A stretch of 64,000 nucleotides of DNA. Source: Blautia hominis (GTDB lineage: Bacteria; Bacillota; Clostridia; Lachnospirales; Lachnospiraceae). The stretch spans positions 124,001 to 188,000 of the forward strand of contig NQOF01000003.1 of assembly GCA_002270465.1 (NCBI GenBank). The letters are read 5' to 3'. The notes beneath the pieces were generated by a model. The model did no database searches, had not been told where the DNA came from, and saw nothing but the letters and a program-made list of their open reading frames with translations. This document shows, piece by piece, positions 34,772 to 44,377 of the stretch; position 1 is the stretch's first letter; the number at the start of each line of letters is the position of its first letter. The translations under genes and the position numbers were made by a program.

Positions 34772-35659
34772 ATGAGTGGTCCTAATAAAAAAGGGATGTC
34801 TCTGGAAAAGAAACATAATGTGACCGGCTGGATATTCCTGATCCCGGCTACAGCATTGATCTGCTGGATGAGTTTTTATCCTATGATCAAAGCTTTCGTT
34901 ATGTCTCTGCAGACAGGTATCGGTATTAATTTAACCTTCGGAGGAGCTGCGAACTACCTTCGTATTCTGAAAGACCCTACATTTAAACAGTGTCTGTTCA
35001 ACACATTTTTCTATCTGATCATTCAGGTGCCGGTTATGCTGGTACTTGCATTGGCACTGGCTTCCATGCTGAACAACAAGCATCTGCGGTTCAAAGGATT
35101 GTTCCGTACAGCGATTTTCCTTCCCTGTGCAACGTCCCTTGTATCCTATGCTATGATCTTCCGTTCCATGTTTGCCAACGATGGCTTTATCAATACCGTT
35201 TTAAGAGGAATGGGAGCAGACCCCATCATGTGGTTTGCCAATGCATGGACAGCCAGAGCGGTTATCATCATCGCGCTGATCTGGAGATGGACAGGATACA
35301 ATATGGTGTTCTATCTGTCAGGCCTGCAGAACATTGAGTACTCTGTTTATGAGGCTGCTAAGATTGACGGCGCTTCACCGATCCAGTCTTTCTTCAAGAT
35401 TACAGTACCGCTTTTAAAACCAACGATTCTTCTGACAACCATCATGTCCACAAACGGAACCCTGCAGTTGTTTGATGAGTCCCTGAACCTGACCAACGGC
35501 GGACCGGGTAAATCAACCATGACTCTGTCCCACTACATATACAATACATCCTTTGTACAGAGCCCGAATTTCGGCTATGCGGCTGCAATGTCTATCATTG
35601 TACTGATCATGGTTGCAATTCTGGCAGTTATCCAGATGAAAGTAGGTGATGAGCGATGA
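34772..35659 (+). CDS. Sugar ABC transporter permease (MalF/UgpA type)
   Basis: A 295-residue protein, ATG 34772 behind AGGAGGG, with six membrane helices. The conserved EAA loop toward the C-terminus reads EAAKIDGASPIQSFFKITVPLLKP, the site that touches the ATPase. It overlaps the second permease gene by four bases (ATGA), indicating coupled translation. It works with the binding protein at 33241. Confidence 0.93.
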   Translation: MSGPNKKGMSLEKKHNVTGWIFLIPATALICWMSFYPMIKAFVMSLQTGIGINLTFGGAANYLRILKDPTFKQCLFNTFFYLIIQVPVMLVLALALASMLNNKHLRFKGLFRTAIFLPCATSLVSYAMIFRSMFANDGFINTVLRGMGADPIMWFANAWTARAVIIIALIWRWTGYNMVFYLSGLQNIEYSVYEAAKIDGASPIQSFFKITVPLLKPTILLTTIMSTNGTLQLFDESLNLTNGGPGKSTMTLSHYIYNTSFVQSPNFGYAAAMSIIVLIMVAILAVIQMKVGDER

Positions 35660-36462
35660 ATAAAGGCCAAAAAATATTTCAGTATGTATTCCTGACGATC
35701 GTTTCACTGTTCTCTGTATTTCCGTTGTACTACATGTTCTGCGGAGCAACAAACAAAAGTACAGATGTAGTTGCGGGCAAGCTGATCCCCGGCGGATATA
35801 TAGTATCCAATTTCAAGGCCCTGCTGGCGAACCAGGATTTGGCAAGAGCTATGTGGAACTCCTTCAGAAATGCGGTTATTCTCACCGCTCTGGCCCTTCT
35901 GGTATGTTCTATTGCAGGATACGGTTTTGAGATCTATCATGACAAAGGCAAGGATGTTGTAATGACACTCCTTCTGACAGCTATGATGATTCCTTTCGCA
36001 GCTATCATGATCCCTTTGTTCAAGATGTTTTCCACTTTAAAAATGGTCAACAGTATGGCAGCATTCATGCTTCCTACCATCTCGACCCCGTTTTTGATCA
36101 TGTTGTTCAGGCAAAGTGCCCGTTCGTTCCCGCATGATATTATTGAGGCGGCCCGCCTTGATGGTTTGAGCGAAACCGGAATCTTTTTCCGTATGTTCTT
36201 CCCGACCATGCGTTCCACGTATGCGGCAGCCATGACCATCACTTTCATGAATGCATGGAATAACTACCTGTGGCCAAAGGTAATCTTACAGACAGACGAT
36301 TCCATTACCATGCCTATGCTGGTAGCCAACCTGTTGGGCGGCTATACCGTTGATTACGGTATGCTGATGCTGGGTGTTCTGATCTGTACATTGCCTACCG
36401 CAATTGTATTCTTCTGTCTGCAGAAGAGCTTTGCAGAAGGTATCACAGGTGCTGTTAAATAA
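35656..36462 (+). CDS. Sugar ABC transporter permease (MalG/UgpE type)
   Basis: A 268-residue protein with six helices and the EAA loop EAARLDGLSETGIFFRMFFPTMR. It is the partner of the permease at 34772. The C-terminal FAEGITGAVK is typical of MalG-type subunits. A terminator-like hairpin follows before the GH2 gene. Confidence 0.93.
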   Translation: MNKGQKIFQYVFLTIVSLFSVFPLYYMFCGATNKSTDVVAGKLIPGGYIVSNFKALLANQDLARAMWNSFRNAVILTALALLVCSIAGYGFEIYHDKGKDVVMTLLLTAMMIPFAAIMIPLFKMFSTLKMVNSMAAFMLPTISTPFLIMLFRQSARSFPHDIIEAARLDGLSETGIFFRMFFPTMRSTYAAAMTITFMNAWNNYLWPKVILQTDDSITMPMLVANLLGGYTVDYGMLMLGVLICTLPTAIVFFCLQKSFAEGITGAVK

Positions 36463-36546
36463 AAAAGAGGCAGTAGCCGGTGCAGCCGGGCTGTTGAAAA
36501 TAGGGTGACTGTTGGTGATCTTCACAGTTACAAAATATGTACTATA

Positions 36547-36588
36547 CAGGCGGATATTTTATTAACATGAGATATCCGCCTGATTTTT
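36547..36588 (+). terminator. Terminator or attenuator between importer and GH2 gene
   Basis: A perfect 11-bp stem CAGGCGGATAT/ATATCCGCCTG with a 14-base loop is followed by ATTTTTAA. Confidence 0.82.
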
Positions 36589-36646
36589 AATCATACGGCA
36601 GGTGAAAGGCGTACATCTATCTGCCGTCCATAAACAGGAGGTAAAC

Positions 36647-39600
36647 ATGAAAACATTTCAGTACGAGAAAGTGAAAGACCCCACCTGGTTCCGGGAAAAC
36701 AGGGTCAATGCCCATTCGGACCACAGATATTATGGTTCCATGGAGGAAATGGAGCAGAAGCAGGACAATTTCAGGTATAGCCTGAACGGTCTGTGGAAAT
36801 TCCACTATGCCAATAATTACCGCAGCACGGTTCCAGGGTTTGCGTCCATGGATTACTGCTGCAGGTCCTGGGATGACATCCGCGTGCCGGCCCATATCCA
36901 GATGGAGGGATATGACTGCCCCCAGTATGCCAATGTGCAGTATCCCTGGGAGGGCTGGGAGGAGTTGGAACCCGGGGAGATCCCAACACGGTTTAACCCT
37001 GTGGCAAGTTATGTGAAATATTTTGAAGTGCCGGAAAATATGAAAGGCAAACGTGTTTTCATCTCTTTCCAGGGTGCGGAAAGCAGCATTGCAGTCTGGC
37101 TGAACGGCAGTTATGTGGGATACAGTGAAGACACCTTTACCCCATCCGAATTTGAGCTGACCCCCTATCTCAGGGAAGGGGAAAATAAACTGGCGGCCCA
37201 GGTTTTCAAATTTACCAGCAGCAGTTGGTGCGAGGACCAGGATTTCTTCCGTTTTTCCGGTATCTACAGGGATGTATATCTGTATGCCATACCGGAGGTG
37301 CATGTGGAGGATATGAGGATCCGTACACTGCTGGATGATACATTCACAAAGGCAGATTTAGAGATCGTGTTGAAATCTACGGCGGAAGGGAAAGCGAAGA
37401 TCACCCTCTCCAAGGACGATCAGACATGGATGACAGAGGAATGTGCGCTGGGCGGCGAGACAGAACTGGTGATGAAAGTGGAAAACCCGGAACTTTGGAG
37501 CGCAGAAGAGCCGGTGCTTTATGACCTGCTTTTCCAGATCATGGACAAAGAAGGAAACGTAACAGAGGTGATTCCCTACAGAGTAGGTTTCCGAAGATTT
37601 GAGATGAAAGACAATATCATGATGCTGAACGGTAAAAGAGTGGTGTTCAAAGGGGTGAACCGCCATGAATTCAGCTCAGTAAGCGGCCGCCATGTATCAA
37701 GGGAAGAGCTGATAAAGGATATTGTGACCATGAAGAGGAACAATATCAATGCCGTCCGCACCTGCCATTACCCGGACGGCTCAGATATCTATGATCTATG
37801 TGACGAATACGGACTTTACATGATCGCGGAGAACAATCTGGAGTCCCACGGCTCCTGGGATTCCCAGGCAGAGAAAAAGGCGCCTGACCTCAATAAGGTA
37901 GTGCCCTGTGACCATCCCGAATGGCTGGACATGATGCTGGACCGTGTAAATTCCATGTATCAGAGGGACAAAAACCATCCGGCAATTCTTATCTGGTCCT
38001 GCGGCAACGAATCCTTCGGCGGAAAAGATATCTATGAGATGTCAGAGTTCTACCGCAGGGAGGATCCCACAAGGCTGGTACACTATGAAGGTGTGTTCTG
38101 GGACCGCAGATATAACGGGTCCAGCGATATGGAAAGCCAGATGTATCCTTCTGTGGAAAGTATCAAGGCCTTCCTGGAGAAAGACAGGAGCAAACCTTTT
38201 ATCTGCTGTGAATATACCCATGCCATGGGCAATTCCTGCGGTGCTATGCATAAATACACGGATCTGACGGATACGGAACCTTTATATCAGGGCGGATTTA
38301 TCTGGGATTACATTGACCAGTCCATTTATAAAAAAGACCGTTACGGAAAAGAGTTTTTGGCTTATGGCGGAGACTTTGATGACCGTCCCTGTGATTATAA
38401 CTTCAGCGGCAACGGTATTGCCTACGGCGGAGACCGGGAACCTTCACCAAAGATGCAGGAAGTAAAATTCAATTACCAGAATATCACGGCAGTGGTGGAG
38501 AAGGACAAGGTGCGGGTGATCAACAAAAATCTGTTTGTGAATACAGACAGCTTTGACTGCGTCGTATCGGTGGAAAAGAATGGGCACCTGATAACAGAAT
38601 CCTGTCTGGAAACACACACGGCGCCTCTTTCTGAGGATGTGTATGAACTGCCGGTCCGTGTTCAGACTTTGCCGGGAGAGTATGCGGTCACGGTTTCCTT
38701 CCGCCTGAAAGAGGATACCCTGTGGGCAAAGAGAGGACACGAGGTTGCCTTCGGACAAGGGGTGTATCAGACAGAGGGACCTGCTGTATCGCATAAAGGA
38801 AAGATGGAGATCGTAAAGAGTGTACATAATATTGGGATCCATGGCGATGGTTTCCGTGTTCTCTTCTCCTATCTGAACGGCGGACTTGTTTCATATGTGT
38901 ACGGCGGTGTGGAAATGATCAAGGCCATCCCAAAACCAAACTTCTGGAGAGCGCCTACAGATAATGACTGCGGCAATCTGATGCCCATGCGCTACGGGCA
39001 GTGGAAACTGGCAAGCATGTATTTGAACCACAAAGATCCTCAGGGTGGATACCGCATACCGAAACTGGAAGTTTTGGATGACTGCGCGGTGATTACTTAC
39101 ACCTATTTTATGCCGTCCCTTCCTTCTGCGGAGTGCAGCCTTACTTATAAGGTGTTTGGTGACGGGACCATTGAGACCACACTTACTTATGATCCGGTGA
39201 AGGAACTGGGTGATATGCCGGAATTTGGTGTCATGTTCAAATTTGATGCGGATCATGACCATGTGACATGGTACGGCATGGGACCGGAGGAGACCTATGT
39301 TGACCGCTGCCAGGGCGCGAAGCTCGGTATTTACAGTAACAAAGTGGCGGACAATATGGCAGAGTATCTGGTTCCCCAGGAATGCGGTAATAAGGTAGGT
39401 GTCCGCTGGGCCAGTGTTACAGACAGAAAAGGCAGGGGAATGCTGTTTACGGGAGATAAAATGGAATTCTCCGCGCTTCCGTATACACCTCATGAGATTG
39501 AGAATGCCATGCATTCTTTTGAGCTTCCCAATGTGCACTACACCGTTGTCAGAGTGTCTGCAAAACAGATGGGAATAGCAGGGGATGACAGCTGGGGTTC

Positions 39601-39673
39601 CAAGACCCATCCGGAATATCTTCTGAACACAGAAGGAAAAATGGAATTCACATTTAGCTTTAAAGGGATATAA
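36647..39673 (+). CDS. Beta-galactosidase, glycoside hydrolase family 2 (LacZ type)
   Basis: A 1008-residue enzyme; ATG 36647 lies seven bases after AGGAGG, while the longer frame from 36602 lacks a site. Domain order is that of LacZ: sugar-binding domain (about 30-200), immunoglobulin-like domain, TIM barrel (about 300-600), further beta domain and a C-terminal beta-sandwich (about 730-1005). Acid/base E455 is in WSCGNES and nucleophile E522 in ICCEYTHAMGNS. No signal peptide, so it cleaves imported beta-galactosides in the cytoplasm. It is followed by a GH42 gene, giving two unrelated beta-galactosidases in the operon. Confidence 0.93.
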   Translation: MKTFQYEKVKDPTWFRENRVNAHSDHRYYGSMEEMEQKQDNFRYSLNGLWKFHYANNYRSTVPGFASMDYCCRSWDDIRVPAHIQMEGYDCPQYANVQYPWEGWEELEPGEIPTRFNPVASYVKYFEVPENMKGKRVFISFQGAESSIAVWLNGSYVGYSEDTFTPSEFELTPYLREGENKLAAQVFKFTSSSWCEDQDFFRFSGIYRDVYLYAIPEVHVEDMRIRTLLDDTFTKADLEIVLKSTAEGKAKITLSKDDQTWMTEECALGGETELVMKVENPELWSAEEPVLYDLLFQIMDKEGNVTEVIPYRVGFRRFEMKDNIMMLNGKRVVFKGVNRHEFSSVSGRHVSREELIKDIVTMKRNNINAVRTCHYPDGSDIYDLCDEYGLYMIAENNLESHGSWDSQAEKKAPDLNKVVPCDHPEWLDMMLDRVNSMYQRDKNHPAILIWSCGNESFGGKDIYEMSEFYRREDPTRLVHYEGVFWDRRYNGSSDMESQMYPSVESIKAFLEKDRSKPFICCEYTHAMGNSCGAMHKYTDLTDTEPLYQGGFIWDYIDQSIYKKDRYGKEFLAYGGDFDDRPCDYNFSGNGIAYGGDREPSPKMQEVKFNYQNITAVVEKDKVRVINKNLFVNTDSFDCVVSVEKNGHLITESCLETHTAPLSEDVYELPVRVQTLPGEYAVTVSFRLKEDTLWAKRGHEVAFGQGVYQTEGPAVSHKGKMEIVKSVHNIGIHGDGFRVLFSYLNGGLVSYVYGGVEMIKAIPKPNFWRAPTDNDCGNLMPMRYGQWKLASMYLNHKDPQGGYRIPKLEVLDDCAVITYTYFMPSLPSAECSLTYKVFGDGTIETTLTYDPVKELGDMPEFGVMFKFDADHDHVTWYGMGPEETYVDRCQGAKLGIYSNKVADNMAEYLVPQECGNKVGVRWASVTDRKGRGMLFTGDKMEFSALPYTPHEIENAMHSFELPNVHYTVVRVSAKQMGIAGDDSWGSKTHPEYLLNTEGKMEFTFSFKGI

Positions 39674-39695
39674 GAATACAAAACAGTTTAAAACA

Positions 39696-39720
39696 GGGCC
39701 GGTCTTCTAAAGTCCGGCCC
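39696..39720 (+). promoter_or_regulatory. Hairpin just before the GH42 ribosome site
   Basis: GGGCCGG pairs with CCGGCCC (11-base loop), ending three bases before GGAGG. It may tune translation or stabilise the downstream message. Confidence 0.5.
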
Positions 39721-39734
39721 CTTGGAGGACAGAT

Positions 39735-41762
39735 ATGGGTAAAGACGTAAATTTCGGCAAAATGATCCACGGGGGAGACTACAATCCGGAACAGTGGCTG
39801 GATTCCCCGGACATCCTTAGGAAGGATATAGAGTATTTTAAAAAGGCCAAGATCAATGAAGTTTCTCTGGGGATTTTCTCCTGGGCAGTTCTGGAACCAC
39901 GTGAAGGGGAATACAACTTCGGATGGATGGAAGAGATGATCGACCGTCTGTATGAAAACGGCATTTCCACGATCCTGGCAACTCCGTCCGGTGCCCGTCC
40001 AAAATGGATGAGCGACAAATATCCGGAAGTTCTTCGGGTGGAGGCTGACAGGCACAGAAATCTGTTCGGCGGCAGACATAACCACTGCTATACATCTCCT
40101 GTATACAGGGAAAAGGTGCGGCAGATGAATATGGCGCTGTCTGAAAAATTCGGAAAGCATCCCGGTGTTATCGGATGGCATCTTTCAAATGAGTACGGCG
40201 GCGAGTGTCACTGCCCCCTCTGCCAGGAAGAATTCCGCAGGTGGCTGAAGGAGAAATACGGCACCATTGATGCGCTGAATAAAGCCTGGGCCACAACTTT
40301 CTGGAGCCATATCTACAATGATTTTTCCCAGGTGGAAAGCCCGTCTCCCAGAGGAGAGTCAGGCCTACACGGATTAAATCTGGACTGGAAGCGTTTTGTC
40401 ACGGACAGGACCGTAGATTTTGTGCGGCATGAGGCACAGGCAGTGAAGGACGGCGGCTCAGACCTTCCGGTGATGATCAACATGATGTACAACTTCGGAG
40501 GTTTAAATTACCATAAATTCCAAGACGTGGTGGATATCGTCACATGGGATAACTATCCCACATGGCACAAAGGACCGGAGTCCCATACGGCTATGGATAC
40601 AGGAATGCAGCATGATATCATGAGGAGTATCCTGAAAAAACCCTTCCTTCTCATGGAGTCATGTCCGTCAGCCACAAACTGGCAGAGTGTAAGCAAGCTG
40701 AAAAAGCCGGGTATGCTGCGGGCAGCTTCCCTCCAGGCCGTCGCACACGGTTCGGACAGTGTGCAGTATTTCCAGCTCCGCCAGAGCCGAGGCTCCAGCG
40801 AGAAATTCCACGGTGCTGTCATTGACCATTACGGCGGGGATGACACCAGAGTATTCGGTGAAGTGACAGAAGTGGGAGCGGCTTTGGATGCCCTGCGTGA
40901 GATGGCGGGAAGCCGTACCAATTCACAGGCAGCGGTTATCTATGACTGGGAAAACCGCTGGGCTATGGAGGACGCAGCCGGTCCGAGAAATAAAAACCTG
41001 TATTATAAAGAGGCGGTGGAGAAGTCTTACTATGCCTTCCGCAAGCAGGGGCTTGATGTGGATGTCATTGACATGGAGCAGGAGTTGGACGGCTACAAGA
41101 TCGTAGCAGCCCCAATGCTGTATATGTTCAGAGCCGGATTTGAGGAGAAGGCACAGAACTTTGTGAAGGCAGGCGGAAAGCTGATCCTCACATACTGGTC
41201 AGGTATTGTGGATGATACAGACCTCTGTTTCCTGGGTGGTACGCCTCACGGTCTGATGGATGTGTGCGGTCTGCGCAGCACGGAGATAGACGGACTGTAT
41301 GACGGAGAGACCAACTGTGGCGTTCCGGTGGAAGGAAATGCGCTGAACATGACAAAGACATATACATGTGAGCATCTCTGTGACCTGGTAAGGACAAACG
41401 GGGCGGAAGTTCTCATGACCTACGGAAAAGATTTTTATGCCAAAATGCCTGCCCTGACCTGTAATACTTACGGCGAAGGAAAAGCGTATTATGTGTGTGC
41501 GGATTTTGAGCAGGGCTTTTACGACGAGTTATACAGAAAGCTGGTAAAAGAGGCCGGGATCAAACGGTACATCCATCACATACCCACCGGAATTGAAGTG
41601 ACATCCAGGGAGACAGAGGATGCGTATTACCTGATCGTGCAGAATTTCAATCCGGGAAGTACAGAGGTGCGCCTGCCCAAGGGACCGTTTGTGGTTTGGT
41701 ATGGGGAATATGACGGTACGGTAAAAGGTTTTGATATGGTGGTCCTTAAAAAAAGTAAATAG
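39735..41762 (+). CDS. Beta-galactosidase, glycoside hydrolase family 42
   Basis: A 675-residue enzyme, ATG 39735 behind GGAGG. The TIM barrel (about 8-380) holds acid/base E153 (WHLSNEYGG) and nucleophile E308 (LLMESCPS). A Cys cluster CHCPLC (157-162) fits the zinc site of GH42. The trimerisation domain (about 395-600) and a short C-terminal beta domain follow. No signal peptide. GH42 enzymes often favour short galacto-oligosaccharides, which would complement the GH2 enzyme. Confidence 0.93.
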   Translation: MGKDVNFGKMIHGGDYNPEQWLDSPDILRKDIEYFKKAKINEVSLGIFSWAVLEPREGEYNFGWMEEMIDRLYENGISTILATPSGARPKWMSDKYPEVLRVEADRHRNLFGGRHNHCYTSPVYREKVRQMNMALSEKFGKHPGVIGWHLSNEYGGECHCPLCQEEFRRWLKEKYGTIDALNKAWATTFWSHIYNDFSQVESPSPRGESGLHGLNLDWKRFVTDRTVDFVRHEAQAVKDGGSDLPVMINMMYNFGGLNYHKFQDVVDIVTWDNYPTWHKGPESHTAMDTGMQHDIMRSILKKPFLLMESCPSATNWQSVSKLKKPGMLRAASLQAVAHGSDSVQYFQLRQSRGSSEKFHGAVIDHYGGDDTRVFGEVTEVGAALDALREMAGSRTNSQAAVIYDWENRWAMEDAAGPRNKNLYYKEAVEKSYYAFRKQGLDVDVIDMEQELDGYKIVAAPMLYMFRAGFEEKAQNFVKAGGKLILTYWSGIVDDTDLCFLGGTPHGLMDVCGLRSTEIDGLYDGETNCGVPVEGNALNMTKTYTCEHLCDLVRTNGAEVLMTYGKDFYAKMPALTCNTYGEGKAYYVCADFEQGFYDELYRKLVKEAGIKRYIHHIPTGIEVTSRETEDAYYLIVQNFNPGSTEVRLPKGPFVVWYGEYDGTVKGFDMVVLKKSK

Positions 41763-41833
41763 ACATAGAAAGTCTGGAATGTTATAATAAAAAACAGTTA
41801 AAAAGCTGCCAGTAAATGAATATGAGAGTACGG

Positions 41834-41878
41834 AAAAAGCGGACAAAGAGGTCATATTGACACTTTGCCCGCTTTTTT
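41834..41878 (+). terminator. Terminator of the beta-galactosidase operon
   Basis: AAAAGCGG-A-CAAAG pairs with CTTTG-C-CCGCTTTT, followed by TTTTTT. Confidence 0.87.
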
Positions 41879-41929
41879 AAAGACAAGAAGGAAAACAATA
41901 GGAACAGATATAAGGAGCGTTATTTTGCA

Positions 41930-42088
41930 ATGACGGATCTTTTTGCCGGGGATATCTATCTGCCATCGCTGCGGAAATTATCGGATACCTGGGCCGAAGA
42001 GGCTTTGCAGGATTTGGAGGGTTTTATAGAAGAGCAGGGGGGGTATATCCGGCAGCAGCAGAAAAAGGAATTTGCAGGTACACATTGA
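41930..42088 (+). CDS. Small hypothetical protein, 52 residues
   Basis: ATG 41930 has AAGGAGCG about ten bases upstream. The product begins MTDLFAGDIYLPSLRKLSD, continues WAEEALQDLEGFIEEQGGYI and ends in a QQQKK-rich tail. It looks soluble and helical, without membrane segment or known motif. Its last codons overlap the -35 box of the lrgAB promoter. Not recognised; it may be real because of its ribosome site and amphipathic composition, or it may be a chance frame. Confidence 0.4.
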   Translation: MTDLFAGDIYLPSLRKLSDTWAEEALQDLEGFIEEQGGYIRQQQKKEFAGTH

Positions 42089-42112
42089 CTTTTTATTCTG
42101 AGGCTGTATAAT
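42085..42112 (+). promoter_or_regulatory. Sigma-A promoter of the lrgAB operon
   Basis: TTGACT, a 16-base spacer and TATAAT, 52 bases before the LrgA start codon. Confidence 0.85.
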
Positions 42113-42164
42113 TTTTTAAGTACATACCGACGGATCTTAAAGCACAGAGACAGAAGGAGGAGTT

Positions 42165-42536
42165 ATGAAGTATCTGAGACAATTCTGTATTATTTTACTG
42201 TTATCATTTTTAGGAGAAGGGCTGCATATCATCCTGCCGCTTCCCGTGCCTGCCAGTGTTTACGGCCTGGTCCTGATGCTGGCTGCGCTTCAGACAGGTA
42301 TCTTAAAAACACATCAGGTGAGGGAAACGGCGGGATTTTTGATTGAGATCATGCCTGTGATGTTCATACCTGCCGCGGCAGGACTGCTGAACGCATGGGG
42401 AGTGCTGAAGCCTGTATTCGTTCCGGTTGCGGTTATCACTGCCGTTACCACAGTTTTTGTCATGGCGGTCACCGGGCTTGTGACCCAGGGGATCATACGG
42501 AAGGGGAGAAAGAAAAATGAAAGCATTGCTGAGTGA
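42165..42536 (+). CDS. LrgA/CidA-family holin-like protein
   Basis: A 123-residue membrane protein, ATG 42165 behind AAGGAGGAG, with four hydrophobic segments. LLSFLGEGLHIILPLPVPAS, then VYGLVLMLAAL and VMFIPAAAGLL, are the family's conserved blocks. Such proteins pair with LrgB and affect autolysis, or export by-products of overflow metabolism such as pyruvate. It overlaps the LrgB gene by 20 bases. Confidence 0.9.
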   Translation: MKYLRQFCIILLLSFLGEGLHIILPLPVPASVYGLVLMLAALQTGILKTHQVRETAGFLIEIMPVMFIPAAAGLLNAWGVLKPVFVPVAVITAVTTVFVMAVTGLVTQGIIRKGRKKNESIAE

Positions 42537-43209
42537 TTCTGTTTTCTGGGGAGCAGTTTTAAGTCTTTTGGGATATGAGGTGGGGCTGCTTCTGAAACGG
42601 AAATTTAAGATGGCAGTTTTTAATCCGCTGCTGATAGGTGTGATCTGTGTGATTGGCGTGCTGGCAGTGGGGCATATTGATTACGACAGTTACTATGAGG
42701 GCGGCAAATATATCAGTTACCTCTTGACTCCGGCCACAGTCTGTCTGGCCGTGCCCCTGTATGAACAGATGGGACTTTTAAGGAAGAATCTGAAAGCAGT
42801 GGCAGCGGGGCTTATATCCGGTGTGCTTGCCAGCCTTGTCAGTGTCTTTCTGCTGGCAAAGCTTTTCGGACTGGATCATGCCCAGTATGTGACACTGCTT
42901 CCAAAGTCCATCACAACAGCCATCGGCATGGGGGTATCTGAAGAGCTGGGCGGAATTGTCACAATTACGGTGGCAGTTATCATTATTACCGGAATTTTGG
43001 GCAACATGATAGGGGAAGTGGTATTTAAGATCTTTCGTATCCAGGAGCCTGTGGCAAAAGGTCTGTCCCTGGGAGCATCTTCCCATGCCATCGGAACGGC
43101 CAAAGCCATGGAACTCGGTCCGGTGGAAGGGGCCATGAGCAGTCTGGCTATTGCGGTAGCGGGTCTTTTGACTGTGATCGGTGCCTCAGTATTTGCAGGA
43201 TTTATGTAG
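42517..43209 (+). CDS. LrgB-family membrane protein
   Basis: A 230-residue protein, ATG 42517 in the end of the LrgA gene. About seven hydrophobic segments and the conserved LLPKSITTAIGMGVSEELGG and LGASSHAIGTAKAMELG blocks are those of LrgB/CidB. It forms a complex with the LrgA-type protein. The cytidylate-kinase-like gene follows 18 bases later. Confidence 0.91.
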   Translation: MKALLSDSVFWGAVLSLLGYEVGLLLKRKFKMAVFNPLLIGVICVIGVLAVGHIDYDSYYEGGKYISYLLTPATVCLAVPLYEQMGLLRKNLKAVAAGLISGVLASLVSVFLLAKLFGLDHAQYVTLLPKSITTAIGMGVSEELGGIVTITVAVIIITGILGNMIGEVVFKIFRIQEPVAKGLSLGASSHAIGTAKAMELGPVEGAMSSLAIAVAGLLTVIGASVFAGFM

Positions 43210-43227
43210 CAGAAGGGAGCGTTAGAG

Positions 43228-43806
43228 ATGGAAAAGGGGATTATCACCATTGGAAGGCAGTACGGAAGCCAGGGAAAGGCAATAGGAAAAAAGCTTGCCA
43301 AGAAGCTTGGCTGTACCTTTTATGATAAAGAAGAACTTATCAAGATCGCCAGAGGAAGAGATTACGAAGAAGTGAGGGCGTTTTATGAGGAACAGCCTGT
43401 GGACAGCCTGCTGTACGCCATTGCCATGAACAATGCGGAGAGGGAAATAGAAAAGATCCCCTTTGCACGTATCCGGGAATTGTGCGGTGTGGGCCCCTGC
43501 GTGCTCATTGGCCGGTGCGGCAGTGAAATCTTCAGGGGAGACCGGAATGCTGTGAGTATTTTCATTCATGGGGATATGGAAAAAAGAATTCAGTATGTGA
43601 TGGAGACAGAAGGCCTGTCCAGGAACAGTGCCAGAAAGAAGATCAGCCGGACCGATGAGGCCAGGACATCCTTTCACAGATATTATACGCACAGGGAATG
43701 GGGGAGAGCCGAAGACTATGAATTATGCCTGGACAGCAGCATTCTGGGGACAGACAGATGTGTTGAGGCCATACTTGGATATCTTAAGATCCGGGAATTG
43801 ATCTAA
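43228..43806 (+). CDS. Cytidylate kinase-like family protein
   Basis: A 192-residue protein, ATG 43228 behind AAGGGAG. The P-loop region reads ITIGRQYGSQGKAIGKKLAKKLG, followed by FYDKEELIKIA. It belongs to the Cytidylate_kin2 group, which resembles Cmk but is often found beside transport genes. The R-x-x-S-A-R-K-K-I segment (RNSARKKISRTDEAR) is family-typical. Nucleotide kinase activity is plausible but the substrate is unknown. Confidence 0.87.
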   Translation: MEKGIITIGRQYGSQGKAIGKKLAKKLGCTFYDKEELIKIARGRDYEEVRAFYEEQPVDSLLYAIAMNNAEREIEKIPFARIRELCGVGPCVLIGRCGSEIFRGDRNAVSIFIHGDMEKRIQYVMETEGLSRNSARKKISRTDEARTSFHRYYTHREWGRAEDYELCLDSSILGTDRCVEAILGYLKIRELI

Positions 43807-43825
43807 GCAGGCAGAAGGAGAAGAG

Positions 43826-44377
43826 ATGAAAGAGCTGTTATCATTATTCTGGGTATTTGCCCGGATGGGTGCCGTTACTTTTGGGGGCGGTTATGCCATG
43901 CTTCCTATTATACAGCGTGAAGTGGTGGAAAAACGGGGATGGGCATCGGAGGAGGAGATTATGGATTATTATGCCATAGGCCAGTGCACGCCCGGGATCA
44001 TTGCGGTCAATACATCCACATTTATCGGTTATAAGAGAAAAGGCGTGCTGGGAGGGATTGCGGCGACGCTTGGATTTGTATTTCCATCCCTTGTGATCAT
44101 TACGGTTATCGCGGCGTTTCTGCGGAATTTTTCCCATATTGCTTTTGTGCGCCACGCATTTAACGGGATTCGGGCCTGCGTCTGTGCATTGATCCTGGAT
44201 GCAGTGCTGAAACTGGGAAAGAGATCCATAGTTGATCTGAAATGCCTGGCGGTGTGCGCCGCAGTGCTTTTGCTGTCCATGTTTACTCCGGTATCTCCGG
44301 CAGTCCTTGTAGTGGGGGCAGGTGTGCTGGGGATTTTGCTGCGGCAGGGCATGAGAAGGGCAGGTGAGAGGGTATGA
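43826..44377 (+). CDS. Chromate transporter, half-size subunit (N-terminal type)
   Basis: A 183-residue membrane protein, ATG 43826 behind AGAAGGAG. The signature FARMGAVTFGGGYAMLPIIQ, then YAIGQCTPGIIAVNTSTFIGY, is that of the CHR family. Full-length ChrA has two such halves fused; here they are separate genes overlapping by four bases. Half-size pairs need each other to function. They may move chromate or a related anion; the natural substrate in a gut anaerobe is uncertain. Confidence 0.92.
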   Translation: MKELLSLFWVFARMGAVTFGGGYAMLPIIQREVVEKRGWASEEEIMDYYAIGQCTPGIIAVNTSTFIGYKRKGVLGGIAATLGFVFPSLVIITVIAAFLRNFSHIAFVRHAFNGIRACVCALILDAVLKLGKRSIVDLKCLAVCAAVLLLSMFTPVSPAVLVVGAGVLGILLRQGMRRAGERV

